NCBI GenBank assembly: GCA_949126835.1
Contig: OX421502.1
Coordinates: 37,915,282 to 37,979,281 of the forward strand
Source: Anisus vortex
Taxonomy: Eukaryota > Mollusca > Gastropoda > Planorbidae
DNA length: 64,000 nucleotides
Direction of reading: 5' to 3'
Shown: in pieces, positions 12,674-24,563 of the stretch
Numbering within the stretch: the stretch's first letter is position 1
How the letters are laid out: every line of letters begins with the position of its first letter
The notes under the pieces: generated by a model
Databases searched by the model: none
The model's input: the letters and a program-made list of their open reading frames with translations, nothing else
Told to the model about the DNA's origin: nothing
Made by a program: the position numbers and the translations under genes

Positions 12674-15600
12674 TTAGCTTGGAAGTGGCACTTCATCATA
12701 TGTTATTTCTATATATGGATATTGAAGAGGTAAATGCCAATACTCATCATTATAGTACAGGTAGAAGGTATCATACATTAAAACATATGGAATGTACTCA
12801 AGGAGGTGGTAAAGTACTTCTGCCAGGCTCTGACTGCCCTGGAAGTAAGAATAGAATTTGTTCAGATTACTCATGATTGTTTGATTCTGATACACGGTTG
12901 TGGCGTTTCCGATGCATGTTGGCTGCTTTGAATAAAGAACTGCCTTTGTGTAGTTCAGGTGGACAGATGTGTTGAATTTAGCACCATATTCCAACAATTT
13001 ACCGAAGGCACGAATCACCCAAGAGGCGCAATCAAAAGGTTCAAACCATGTTACACCTTCTGCAAGAACAAATCAAAACAATTTACTGCCAGTTTTGTCT
13101 TATTTGTGTATTTGATTAAGGGGATAAACTAAATATTATTGTAGACTTACTTTGACTTTCTTTCACTGTCCAAGTCTCATAATATGGATAAGTATTGTTA
13201 TCTATTTCTGTCCATACAGCAAATTGGTTAAAAGTGGTACCTTAAAAAAATAAAATAATTTATAAAACATCTTCAAAAACACTTTCACAACAATTATTAG
13301 CTAGACAAATAAAGGAAACAACACCAAACATTAAGAAAACACCAGCTCAGTATACACAGTATACTACTAATCTTTTAAACATAATATCTCCTTTTACTAA
13401 TGTTCATTAAGATAGTTTACTTGTTTATTAATGGCGGCTGCTGTAATGGTAAAGCTAATGGGGCACAGAGCGTACCGAATGGCCTGGGATAAATCCTGGT
13501 GGAGGATACGATTTTTTTCCCTGGACTCGAGGGTATCCCCGAGTCTACCCAGCACTGATGGTATCCCTGAGTCTACCCAGCACTGATGGGTACCTGACAT
13601 TGGTTGGGGAAAAGTAAATGTGGCTGGGCATTGGGCTGGCCACACAGCCCCTGCTCTAGTATGCCGTGGCCACTGAAACTGATGAACGCTGCTTCACAGG
13701 CCCTTTGATCAATTTTGTCCGACAGGTACTTTACTTCATGGTAAAGCTATTTCTTAAAATAAACTTTAAGACCTATACATATTTCTATAACTATAAAGAA
13801 GCACTTGTATTTGTTTCCAGATCAAAAATATCAATCCTTATTTGACTTTAATCTTTACATTTTTGCATTTGATTTTTAGGGTACACCCATTCCTTCAGTC
13901 TGTAAATATTAATAATTTAATAATAATAATATTTGTATAGTGCTGCCAACAAACATAATTTAAGCTTAGAGCGCAATTAACATAACAACTAAGAACACGG
14001 ATATAATCTCTAGGATAAGAAATATAAAACTAAATGAGGCTTTAAAACTTTACAAACATAGGACAAATCAAATAAATGAAGCGCTAACCGACCTAACATA
14101 TAAGTAAGACAGTAGTGGTCTAAAGCATGTTATCTAAAGTAAATATTGAAATAATGAGTTTTTAATTTTTAAGTTCTTTTTGAAATTATCAATGGAGTTT
14201 GTTCGCCTGAGTTGAATGGGAAGTAGATTCCACAACTTCTGACAGGATATTGATAAGGCTCTAAGGCCAACAGTCATCAGAGAAAAACGGGGCACTTCCA
14301 GAAGCGAGGAGTCGGCTGAACGAAGTGTTCTTTGTGGAACATAAGGTTTAATTAGTTCCATAAGTTAGGACATCATCTAATTGTTATAAAGGCACTGCAA
14401 TATGGCTTCAATACTAACAGGATAGTTTTTAAGTGGATGGAAACAGTACTGGTAATGTTGAAAAGATATTAATGAAATAATTCAATGACTTAAACTGACC
14501 ATTTATTTCTCCAACTTTAACTAAAGTTCCATTTTCTTTCCAGTGTTTTTCATCTATTCCCATGTAGATACATGATGCTCCTTGATTACACCAAAGCAAG
14601 TCTTTTTCTTCTTTTCTCTCATGGGGAAATGTGCAGTTAAAAAGTTGAAACAGTTCGTACCACTCCATGGTCATATTAAGGCCTGACTGTACATGATGAA
14701 AGCCAATGGCATCATGCATGATGTTCTGTGTAGACAAGAATACAAGTTTTACATATTATTATACTTTTTTTTTTTAGCTCTTATAAGAGTAGGCTCTTTA
14801 AAAGTGCTTTAAAAATATTTTAAATATTTTCTTTGTCTCTGCCATTAGTGTTATAAATTATTAAATTTAGGTATAAAAGTCCTGACTGCATTTAATTTAA
14901 ACAACGGCAAATCAAGTTCTGATATTACAATAGTATGTGCTTTTCACAATGGCAAATCAAGTTCTGATATTACAATATTATGTTCTTTTCACATGCAGCA
15001 AAGACCAGTTGAAATCAACTAAGAAAAACTAACTACCTGGGTAAATTAAAAAAAAAAACTCTTCATGTATGTTGAAACGTGTTTAAAATATACTTTGATG
15101 TGTGTTGCCCTAAATTCATAATGTTTCAGAACTCAACAATAAAACTGTAAATAAAAATGTATTTCCTAATTGCCTATTACACAAATTAAACTTCTTATTA
15201 CAATTCATATGCCACAGCAGTTATTTGTGACATAATGTGTAATGTATGCCGTGGCCACAAAAACTGGTGAACGCTGCTTCATCGGACCTATGGATCAACT
15301 CGGTCCGACTGGTACTAAGCATTAATGTAAATGATGTGCTTTTAATTTGAATGTGGTACTTATGTATTTTGGGGCACGGTAGCCGATTGGCAGCGCGTTC
15401 GACTGGCGAGCCGAAGGTCCCGGGTTCGAATCCTGTAACAGGCTAGGACTTTTACCCGGGTCTGGAGGGTGTCCCTGAGTCTACCCAGCTCTGATGGGTA
15501 CCTGACCTTAGTTGGGGTAAAGTAAAGGCGGCTGTGCATAGTGCTGGCCACACATTCACCTAGTATGCCGTGGCCACAAAAACTGGTGAACGCTGCTTCA

Positions 15601-16493
15601 TCGGACCTATGGATCAACTCGGTCCGACTGGTACTTTTTTTTTTTTTTACTTATGTATTTAGGTAATTACAAGTTATTTTTTCAATATTATTTTTTTTTC
15701 TTACTTAATATTTTATGAGAACATATTTTGTTTTCATACTTTTGTTCATACACTAACTAGCAAATTCAATATAGTTGATAGATGCACTTGTCTTGTCCTA
15801 TCTATCAGCTGTGGTTCAAAAGTCTGATTTTTGTAATTAGAGTCTAAAAGAGCAGTGTACAAAACTGAAAACACTTTTTTTTTCAATCTCACTTACAAAT
15901 TTCTTCATCAGATCTCCAAATTTGAATTCCCATACTGGCGCTTTCATGGCATACACATAGAGCAAATCATTATCATTGACTTTTGGCATAAAGTTTGATT
16001 TTAAACCAGTTGGACAAAAGGCTATAATTCCTGCCTTACAGTATAGATCACTGATTGGTCTGCTGTCATATTGCCTGTAATATATTGTAGCATTTTGACA
16101 TATCATTAAATTATATAAAAATAAAATTATAAATTTGGTATGTTACGGACCACATTCACTATTGAGAAGATTATTCATGAATTTCAAGTCTAATGGAATT
16201 AACATTTTTAATTAATCATCTCTGAGCACATTTAATTTAAAGAGCTTATATATTTAAAGAAATACATTAATCATGAGATATTATAAGAGTGGATATGATA
16301 AAAGCATAATAAGATATAGAATTAAAATAGTTTAAAACAAAAGTACTGTAAAAGATAAAGCTACAAGCTTTACCTACCTATGCTGCTGGGGCCAAAGTGG
16401 ATAAGGGTTGTTACACTGTGACGTCCACCCCAATACACAAAGCACCAATGCAATGAAGTAGAATAGGATGCTCACAAAGTAATGCAGCTTCAT
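12674..16493 (-). CDS. CLN5: CLN5, lysosomal ceroid-lipofuscinosis neuronal protein 5, 5 exons, 331 aa
   Basis: Minus-strand exons are 16493-16378, 16074-15897, 14725-14500, 13240-13151 and 13059-12674; all introns are GT-AG and phases fit. Exon 1 encodes a signal peptide, [18 protein letters not shown]. Later exons carry CLN5 landmarks: [68 protein letters not shown] and the terminal [12 protein letters not shown]5 is a glycosylated lysosomal enzyme with a papain-like fold, reported as a depalmitoylase and as a bis(monoacylglycero)phosphate synthase. The His, Glu and Cys of the proposed active site correspond to His102, Glu119 and Cys214, with spacing like the human protein. Many N-x-S/T sites are present. 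The start is the Met heading the signal peptide. The SINE and LINE at 13459-14400 are intronic, as is the SINE cluster at 15244-15648. Confidence 0.95.
13459..13741 (+). mobile_element. Decayed tRNA-derived SINE in CLN5 intron 3
   Basis: It matches the intact SINE at 15371-15648 but has a diverged head that lost the B box. A 25-27 bp segment with GAGTCTACCCAGCACTGATGG is tandemly duplicated at about 13528-13585. The 3' part (GCCGTGGCCAC, GAACGCTGCTTCA, GTCCGACAGGTAC) is recognisable. It lies antisense to CLN5. Confidence 0.8.
13905..14400 (-). mobile_element. 5'-truncated LINE with reverse-transcriptase C terminus
   Basis: The minus-strand frame 14361-14134 encodes [19 protein letters not shown], then [18 protein letters not shown] and [12 protein letters not shown], the end of a CR1/L2-type reverse transcriptase. 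It is followed by a 3' UTR shared with 12350-12570 and by a TAATAATAAT tail at 13908-13931. It is inserted in the same orientation as CLN5, in its third intron. Confidence 0.85.
14897..14990. repeat. Two-copy 47-bp tandem duplication
   Basis: The segment containing GGCAAATCAAGTTCTGATAT is present twice in direct orientation, at about 14905 and 14951, with few differences. It lies in CLN5 intron 2. Confidence 0.8.
15244..15314 (+). mobile_element. SINE 3'-tail fragment
   Basis: About 71 bp identical or nearly so to the last part of the SINE that starts 57 bp further on (GTATGCCGTGGCCAC to CCGACTGGTAC). Head and body are missing. Near-identity with its neighbour suggests local duplication or two young copies. 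Confidence 0.85.
15371..15648 (+). mobile_element. Full-length tRNA-derived SINE with 12-bp target duplication
   Basis: The head is tRNA-like: GGGGCACGGTAGCCGATTGG carries an A-box-like stretch and GGTTCGAATCC at 15423-15433 is a perfect B box, so it would have an internal Pol III promoter. The body has a conserved stretch with GAGTCTACCCAGC, GATGGGTACCTGACC and GTTGGGGTAAAG. It ends GGTAC followed by 14 T. The target duplication ACTTATGTATTT lies at 15358-15369 and 15649-15660. The body resembles SINEs I recall from pulmonate snails; this was not checked. It is antisense inside CLN5 intron 2. Confidence 0.92.
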
Positions 16494-16738
16494 ACTTTAT
16501 TGCTGTAAAAAAGAGAACATTTAAATATTCTAATTAAAGTAACGTAAATGTTTTAGATACTTTTTTTTTTACAATTTTCATTAACATCTATACAAACATT
16601 TTGAAAGTCATAACACTCTTAAAATGTTGTGGTCATTTATTTTTCATTGTGCACTTGCTCTTGGTGGAGATGAACAGGTCTGTGTTAGGCCCTCAGACAT
16701 CAGATCTTTATAGTACATAGTGGTAGGCCTATATCGCC
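16494..16738 (-). promoter_or_regulatory. CLN5 upstream region, short and repeat-bounded
   Basis: Only about 245 bp separate the CLN5 start codon from the 3.2-kb transposon at 16742. The 5' leader and core promoter must lie here, or the leader is spliced from beyond the element. I see no canonical TATA box, and no CACGTG E-box of the kind that drives many lysosomal genes in vertebrates. Confidence 0.3.
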
Positions 16739-17533
16739 TATGGGGCCGTCCATAAATTACGTCACACAATTTTCGCTGATTTTTTACCCCCCCTCCCCCC
16801 CTTGTCACACATCGTCACAAAAAGTCAGACCCCCCCTCAAATATGACATCACAAAATCTGCACCCCCCCCCCCCCTCCTTAAAGATATTTTTCTAAAATG
16901 CAGATTTACAGTTCCAAATTTAAAAAATTTTGTCATCGTTTTGTAATAATTAATTAATTAATTTTGTATTACACAAAAGAAAAGTCGAAAGTGTAATTAT
17001 AATAATATCATGTGCACAAAAATAAATGCTTTAGTAAAATCAGAACAATTTAAAAAATAAAGTTTATAAAAAAACAACAACACAAAATGTACGTTTATCA
17101 TGCATTCTCCCTTAGTGATGAAAAATACTCCTTTATGGAATAAATGGGGACTGTATTGGTCTCTTCATCAGGGGGAATAGCTATTCCATTCAAATCAAGC
17201 TCTTCTTCATCTATCCATTCAGCACTCTCTCCATTTTCTTCATTAGCGATAATAACAATTAATTCACGTTACCTATGTGCAGCAACTCTTTGTGGCTTGA
17301 TAGGTTTGGGAGGAATAATTGATTTTTGCTTGTGTGTTTATTTAATGGCTGCGCAGCATGACTAACGAAGCGAAGTACATATAACATCTTTTGAAAATCC
17401 CATCGCTAATCACAGATTGTATTAACGGGCAGTACAAAATCGTATGAATTCTGCTACTGTTGAAAAATTATCGACTACCAACCAAAGTTCAGCTAGAGTG
17501 TTGCCTGCAAACTGAACATTCTTTTTTTCTAAA

Positions 17534-18540
17534 TCAGCATCTATATATCAACCCAGTAAGTTCCTTACTTAGTGGCGCCATTTTCCTTTCGACCCTATTA
17601 AACGAACTTCTCCCTGTAGCATTGGTAGCGATGAATACAGCATAAAAATCGTACTGAAGAAAGTGGTAGACTGCAACCTTAATAACTTTTCCGTATCTTG
17701 GGTTTTCGTCTGAGCCACCATCAACTGTCGACACTAAAATTGGTTTCACCAAGCGATCAATACCCCTCCGTGTAATGACATTAAATTCCTTAAGACAATT
17801 TCTTGAAATCGAGTCCATGACTGAATTCTGTTTATGAAGAGTGTTTTCCAGATCTGATTGCAATGTAAATCGGTCCTGAATAACCAATAGCTTCTCGGTT
17901 TCCTAAACCATTGGATTGAATTTGGATTCCAGCATACACCGACGGAATTAGCTTGTGTCCTGCAGCCAAAACCCTGTCATGGTCAGCCAAGCTGACTCTG
18001 TATTCGATATGCATCAGCAAAGGACTTTGCTTGTTAGCAGTAGTCAACCCGACTGGCACTCGAGCTTTATCGTCTTGGCTCACAAAGCACACTTCGTTAG
18101 ACCCTAGCATGGATGCCAACTCTTCCAATAGTCTTATTGTTGCCATACAAAACAAACCGTTTATATATTTAGCATGTTTAGATCATTCTGTGCTCTAATG
18201 AGCGTCACTTGGACTGTTGAGACATGACGCTGGCCTTTAAGAGATGAGCTGCACTTTGGTAAAAGACGAAGGTAGAGTCCACTTCTACTGACTGTAAATC
18301 CGTCCATCTTTAAGTGTTCAGTGAGTTCATCTAATGTTTTTATGCTTCTGTACACATCACTTTGCCTTATTTAGTGTTATGATGATCCGTGCATAGCAAT
18401 ATCCACAATAGTTTCCAGTAACGATGTGTGATCTTCCTCAAGTCTTGGCCTACCATGCTTGGCTCTGACGTTCAGAGATGCGAATAGTTCTGGATTACTT
18501 TCAATCAGAGTATTAAATTTTTTTTAGCATTCAGACGCGT
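17534..18540 (-). pseudogene. Broken transposase of the TAT-TIR transposon
   Basis: Read on the minus strand from about 18530, the pieces in order are NTLIESNPELFASLNVRAKH with GRPRLEEDHTSLLETIVDIA; then TLDELTEHLKMDGF, VSRSGLYLRLLPKC and KGQRHVSTVQV; then IRLLEELASMLG, CFVSQDDKARVPVGLT, AGHKLIPSVYAG and YSGPIYIAIRSGKHSS; then, after a frame change near 17840-17890, STVDGGSDENPRYGKVIKVA, FIATNATGRSSFNRVERKMA and PLSKELTGLI. The DDK and DGG-DENPRY motifs suggest an RNase-H-like DDE core. Stops near 18365-18375 and the frame change make it non-functional. Similar proteins are widespread in invertebrates as I recall them. Confidence 0.8.
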
Positions 18541-18720
18541 TCGCAATGCGATCATCATTTGAAAATAGCTAAGAAACAATGCGATCATAATTTTAATTTA
18601 CAATTCTTATTAATAGTAACTAGTTGACCCGTGGATACATTGTGTCCATACAAAACATATAGAAATTAAAAGAATAATAGCGAGATCAACAATTAGAGAA
18701 CAAAAAAGTACAGTGTAAAC

Positions 18721-19493
18721 CATAGGTTCTCAACCTTTTTCGGCTCACCGCCCCCTTTTACATTTTTTTTCCGCTCACCGCCCCCCAACTTAATCAACAT
18801 TTGTTGATAAAAGGGAAATAATTAAAACTTTTTATTTGAGGTAATATTTCAATTTTTTTTCTTTTATAAAAAACTAAATGGCTTGCATTTATAACTTTGA
18901 AATGATATGATAGAACTGTAAAAAAATTATTTGAAAATTTTATAAATAGTATATGACTAAAGAATTTATATGAATATTTATAAGCATTACAATAACTACC
19001 CAGTTTGTATGATTACTACAAATCTATACCGCACAGCTATTCTGAGCTATAGTGGTTACCTCTTTACGAAGGCTTCAAACGCATTAAAGGACATCTCGGT
19101 AAAACAGAGCAATATTAGCAGATGTTAAGGCCAATCAGTGGTTGAGGCGACAGTCCGGTGAACCAACCATAAGACGAGACGGCCGCATACCATATTTGCC
19201 AATTACTAACCCCTACTTCATCGAAAAGTTATCGCGATTCTTAATAATTTGTTCAATAATATGTATGCCTACTGTTGGGGGATATCAGATATTTAGTAGC
19301 ACTTGCGTTTACATCATATTTCATCCAAAAACTAATCGATTCAAATAGCTGAGGTGTTGAAATTATCGCAGGTACGTTTGTACCGCCCACTTGCCCTTCA
19401 TCGCCCCCCAATCGCCCCCGGGAATGTTATCTCCCCCCTAAAGCTTCTCAGCGCCCCCCTGGGGGGCGATATCGCCCCCGTTGAGAACCTATG
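18721..19493. mobile_element. Nested non-autonomous hAT element
   Basis: The TIRs are CATAGGTTCTCAAC and GTTGAGAACCTATG, and the target duplication GTGTAAAC is perfect at 18713-18720 and 19494-19501. The subterminal regions are C-rich (CACCGCCCCC, ATCGCCCCC). The end sequence is of the CAGTGGTTCTCAACC type known from Charlie-like hATs. No transposase is visible in its 773 bp. Being inserted in 16742-19962, it is the younger of the two. Confidence 0.92.
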
Positions 19494-19965
19494 GTGTAAA
19501 CAAACGATGCAAATAAAACAACAGAGTGCGCAGTAATACACACAAAAAAAAGTCGGGAAAACCCAAAGTTGGCTGTTCAACACTCAGTGAAAGCAAAATG
19601 AAAGGGAAGCTACTCGCTTTTACGTCGAGGAGCTTTTTTTTTTTTTTTTAAATTACAGTTTTCATGTGTGCATAAATGGCATACTTCTATTTATATAAAA
19701 TCAACAAAGTCAACAGCATACGTGAAAAACTAAAATTTTATATTCCTGAAAGTTGCGAGAAAATATTCATTTTTGGTTGTCCCGATCGATCTAACGGCAT
19801 AGGAGTCTATAGCGCACAAACATATATATGTATACGCTTATTCATTTTTATGTGACGTCGGATATCTTAGACCCCCCCTCCCCCCCTCGTCACACCTCGT
19901 CACAAATGTGTGACCCCCCTCCCCCCCCCCCTAATCGTGTGACGTAATTTATGGATGGCCCCTAT

Positions 19966-20746
19966 GCCATTATAATATATGCCCTCAGTTTCTTGCTCTT
20001 AGTGGAGGTGAGCAGGATCTCTTATGGGCTGATAACGTTATTGTCTATTGATTAGTTAAGAAACTAATGACTAGACCCGGACCACGGATGAGCGTAGGAC
20101 GCAATAATCTTCTTTATAGAGGGGGCGTCTGTAATGTATAAGATAAGAAACGGCTTCGTTTGTGATTTGCTCTGTGTGGGCCTAGGCCTATCTGTTTAAC
20201 ACTGTAGTGTTTATTATCTTGCGTACGCATCTCATTTGCAGGGCTCTACTGTACTGTCAGTACTGATTGTTCTGGAGAGTGTAAGTGTCTAGGTTTCACA
20301 TCTATACTCTATACAGGAATACCGATCTAGTATTTAGGCCTACTATAATAACTATAATACTAGAATATATTAATATTAAGAAATTAAAAAAATTAATTTT
20401 TAGGCTTAATTAAAATTTAAAATTAAAGATGGGTGTGACACTTCACTCACTAGTACCGTACACAGTTCAGTACACTACACTGTCTACACTACACTTCTAC
20501 ACTATCGACATATTTTTTTAGGACTAGGCTAATATAGGCCTATTATATAGTGCTAATATATTAAAATAAGATCACCTAGCTAACATTACCATATTTTATT
20601 TCTTCAAAGTTTTACCATTTGTCGCTACATTTCTTATGGACTATTTATATTTATAATTTATAGTATATATAAATTATAATATAATAGTATTAATAGTGAT
20701 GGCTCTACTTGTGATTTATTAACATAGCTATAAAACGTATATTGTA
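19966..20746. other. Intergenic DNA with one LINE tail
   Basis: The only recognisable item is a LINE 3' tail on the plus strand at 20071-20150 (GGACCACGGATGAGCG, GGACGCAATAATCTTC, GCGTCTGTAATGTATAAGAT), belonging to the TAAGA-tailed family. The rest is AT-rich and shows no gene. An (ATATC)n run at 20747 starts the next block. Confidence 0.6.
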
Positions 20747-20760
20747 TATCATATCATATC

Positions 20761-20791
20761 ATATATATATATAAATCTCAAAAGGAATATG

Positions 20792-20822
<31 letters not shown>

Positions 20823-22130
20823 GTATGTACATACCGCATAATCTTTTTAAATACTGGACATAAAAACGTGAAATTTGCTACAAATATTCTTTGCGTTACG
20901 GCGGTGAACACTGTCAAGGTTTTAAAAAAATTTAAATGACCGCAGTGGTCAGTTTGGTCAAAAAACGCGAATAAAACGACATATTTTGGGTTCATGTTAA
21001 AATTGCCGTTCCAACTTTTTATAGTTTTTCGATCGATCGCGCTAAAAAAATAAAAAAAAGGATGGCGTTGAGATTGTTTTTAGAATGACGTCATCAAAGT
21101 TTGCGCAGAGATAGCTAGCCGGCTTTTCGTTATGACGTCATCAAATTTTGCGTATTCATTTAAAATTAACTTTGCTTCAATGTTTGCTAATGTATTTTAT
21201 GAATGAATAGAACAAAATATATTCACGTTTTAATTCGTGTCATATACGAAATATAAACTTTGTAGTTGTTGCGTGCAATCTCATTATAACTGCTTGAGTA
21301 GTAAGAGTGTATGTAAACATAACTTATAGCTTTTTCAATTCGTTTGAAGCGGCAATTCGTTTGAAGCGGGCGTATACGCATTAAAATCTTTCTAGCGGGA
21401 AATATTTCACGTTTCAATTCGTTTCTAGCGGGAAATATTTCACGTTTCAGTTCGTTTCGGTTGTAGCGGGCGTACAAAATGTCATTCACATTTAAATTTG
21501 TAACGTATACATCGATAAACTTTTTAACGGGCAGGGTTTTATTAATTGCCTTATATATTAACTGTGTAGCGGGCAATCTTATTATAACTCCATGGGTAGA
21601 TAAAGTGTATGTAAAATATCATTATGCGATTTCATTGAACACAATTTTTTTTTTTTAAAGTTTCTTCTTTGTTTCTTATTGGTTTCATTTGTTATTGTTT
21701 TACATGTTGAATAGAAAAATTAATTCTAAGTTTGCTTCCAAAGCAACAATAAAAAAATAAATAGCAAATAACAAAAACAACACAACATAGGTCTGCGACT
21801 TAATGTTTGTCGTAAAAAAATATATCAAACAATCATTTTTTTTTAAATAAAAGTACTGTCGAATGTTCTTTATCAATGAATAGAACAAAATATATTCACG
21901 TTTTAATTTGCGTCGTAATTTATAGCGGGAGATTTTTTAACTGTTATAATGGGTAATGGGTAATGATTTTAACGGGTAATTTATGTTGTAGCGGGCAAAT
22001 AAAAAATTATCTCACGTTTAAATTCGTGTCGTAGGTCATGCGGGCAATCTCATTATAACTGCTTGAGTAGTTAGAGTGTATGTAAATATAACTTTTAGCC
22101 GGTTCGGAGGACCGGGCATATACCGGCTTG
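20761..22130 (+). mobile_element. Complex unit 1 (variant with GCGATCGATCG)
   Basis: It begins with the CTGG block and carries the variant interior with TTTTTCGATCGATCGCGC, two ATGACGTCATCAAA motifs and duplicated TCTAGCGGGAAATATTTCAC. It ends with the CCGGT-TCGGAGG-ACCGG hairpin at 22099-22115. It lacks the 18-bp minisatellite. The reverse unit at 26264-28100 is its closest relative. Confidence 0.8.
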
Positions 22131-22158
22131 TATATATATAAATCTCAAAAGGAATATG

Positions 22159-22189
<31 letters not shown>

Positions 22190-23035
22190 GTATGTACATA
22201 CCGCATAATCTTTTTAAATACTGGACATAAAAACGTGAAATTTGCTACAAATATTCTTTGCGTTACGGCGGTGAACACTGTCAAGGTTTTAACAAAATTA
22301 AAATGACCGCAGTGGTCAGTTTGGTCAAAAAACGTGAAAAAAACACAACTTTTGATTCACATTGTCTTTGCCAGTACAACTTTTTATAGTTTTTCGTCAC
22401 AAAGTTAGAAAAAAAAAGGATGCGCTGAGATTATTTTTATGACGTCATCAATCTTTGCGCATGGATTTTATAGCAATGAAGGGACATTTTTCATTCATGT
22501 TTAAATTGACGTCATCAAACTATGTGCATGGATTTTATTATCTCAACTCAATGACGGGAACAAATTTTCTTCATGTTTAAATTGTCTACGTGCCGTAAAC
22601 AACATAAATTCTTTACACTACCAATACTGTAGTTGATTTTCTTAATCTATCACTACTTTAATACTTTACACTGTGAATACATGACTTAAAGCTAATTAAT
22701 AATTTAAAACTTTACAAACATAGGACAAAGCAAATAGATTTAGCATTTTTTTTTCTGTTTCGGGAAGTAATACCGACGCTTTACTAAGCTTATTTAAACG
22801 CAGTGGTCCTGGTTACACTCTATATTTAAGCTTATAATTATATGGCGTCATCAAATTTTGCGTATTTATGCGTTTAAGAAGGGAACAAAATTTTGTTTTA
22901 ATTTGCGTCGTAATTTGTAGAATGCAATATTTAAATGGTTTAAGTTACCGGAAAAGACTATTGCTTATAACTCCATGGGTTATTTTATACAGTTCCGAGA
23001 ACTGGGCACCTTTAGGCTTATCGCCTAGGTAACGG

Positions 23036-23350
23036 CCATTGTTTAAAATACCGGGCAATGTTTAAATTACCGGGCAATGTTTATAATACCGGGCAATGTT
23101 TATAATACCGGGCAATGTTTAAATTACCGGGCAATGTTTAAATTACCGGGCAATGTTTATAATACCGGGCAATGTTTATAATACCGGGCAATGTTTAAAT
23201 TACCGGGCAATGTTTAAATTACCGGGCAATGTTTAAATTACCGGGCAATGTTTATAATACCGGGCAATGTTTATAATACCGGGCAATGTTTAAATTACCG
23301 GGCAATGTTTAAATTACCGGGTAATGTTTAATTTGCCGGGCAATGTTCAA
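23036..23350 (+). repeat. 18-bp minisatellite array 1
   Basis: About 17 units of ATTACCGGGCAATGTTTA, with two alternating unit types (TTTAAATTACC and TTTATAATACC). The last units decay (GTAATG, TTGCCGG). The unit is not separated by unique spacers. Confidence 0.95.
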
Positions 23351-24123
23351 ATTGCCGGAACTAAATTTTTAAAGATTTAATTCGTGTCGTATACGTTTTA
23401 TAAACATTATTTCATAAGGGTTTCATTTGTTATTGTTTTACATGTTGAATAGAAAATTTAATTCTAAGTTTGCTTCCAAAGCAACAATAAATAAATAAAT
23501 AGCAAATAAACAAAAACAACACAACATAGGTCTGCGACTTAATGTTTGTCGTAAAAAAAATATATCAAACAATCATTAAAAAAAAAAAAAGTACTGTCGA
23601 ATGTTCTTAATCAATGAATAGAACAAAATATATTCATGTTTTAATTTGCGTCGTAATTTATAGCGGGATATTTTTAAATTGTTATAATGGGTAATGATTA
23701 ATGGTTTTAATGGGTATCTTACGTTGTATCTGGCAAATACAAAATTCCTTCACGTTTTTATTCGTGTTGTATATGTCCACAGAATAGGTATAAAACAGAA
23801 TGCGCAATCGCATTTTATTTCTGTTTTGGGCAGTAATACCGACGCCATACTAAGCTTATTTAAACGCAGCGGTCCTGGTTACACTCTATATTTAAGCTTA
23901 TAATTATATGGCGTCATCAAATTTTGCGCATTTATGCGTTTAAGAAGGGAACAAAATTTTGTTTTAATTTGCGTCGTTATTTGTGGAATGCAATATTTAA
24001 ATGGTATAAGTTACCGGAAAATACTTTATCCCCGCTTAAGACTATTGTTTATAACTCCATGGGTTATTTTATCAAGTTCCGAGAACTGGGCACCTTTAGG
24101 CTTATCGCCTAGGTAACGGCCAT

Positions 24124-24368
24124 TGTTTAAATTACCGGGCAATGTTTAAATTACCGGGCAATGTTTATAATACCGGGCAATGTTTTTAATACCGGGCAAT
24201 GTTTAAATTACCGGGCAATGTTTAAATTACCGGGCAATGTTTATAATACCGGGCAATGTTTAAATTACCGGGCAATGTTTAAATTACCGGGCAATGTTTA
24301 TAATACCGGGCAATGTTTATAATACCGGGCAATGTTTAAATTACCGGGCAATGTTTAAATTACCGGGT
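24124..24368 (+). repeat. 18-bp minisatellite array 2
   Basis: About 14 units of the same 18-bp repeat in the same orientation as array 1. It is followed directly by the inverted start block (GACCACTGCGGTCA). Confidence 0.95.
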
Positions 24369-24499
24369 AATGACCACTGCGGTCATTTTAATTTTGTTAA
24401 AACCTTGACAGTGTTCACCGCCGTAACGCAAAGAATATTTGTAGCAAATTTCACGTTTTTATGTCCAGTATTTAAAAAGATTATGCGGTATGTACATAC

Positions 24500-24534
<35 letters not shown>

Positions 24535-24563
24535 CATATTCCTTTTGAGATTTATATATATAC

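Larger units (their letters stand above)
16742..19962 (-). mobile_element. 3.2-kb DNA transposon with 26-bp TIRs and TAT duplication
   Basis: The ends are GGGGCCGTCCATAAATTACG and an inverted copy with one mismatch, both continuing as TCACAC, and both followed by C-rich tracts containing repeated GTCACA words. The flanks are TAT at 16739-16741 and 19963-19965. The interior holds a minus-strand transposase remnant (about 18540-17534) and a nested 773-bp hAT. I cannot name the superfamily: the 3-bp TAT duplication does not settle it. The element adjoins the CLN5 promoter. Confidence 0.85.
22131..24563 (+). mobile_element. Complex unit 2, foldback form with two minisatellite arrays
   Basis: It starts with the CTGG block in plus orientation and ends, after the second array, with the same block inverted (24370-24563), so both ends are start blocks. 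A segment containing GGTCCTGGTTACACTC and an array is present twice (22750-23350 and 23830-24368). This looks like a rearranged or template-switched copy rather than a simple insertion. Confidence 0.75.

Noticed and set aside
15371..15440. tRNA gene
   Set aside because: The B box is perfect, but the segment is the head of a 276-bp SINE with poly(T) end and target duplication, and a full cloverleaf cannot be drawn. The heads at 33541, 40606, 57617 and 61975 are rejected for the same reason.
17144..17365. Plus-strand ORFs inside the TAT-TIR transposon
   Set aside because: They lie opposite or beside the minus-strand transposase remnant and match nothing.
22620..22745. Separate LINE insertion in complex unit 2
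   Set aside because: CTTTACAAACATAGGACAAAG resembles the LINE 3' UTR at 13905, but it is present at the same place in unit 3 (about 25665-25690), so it is part of the repeat unit, not an independent insertion.
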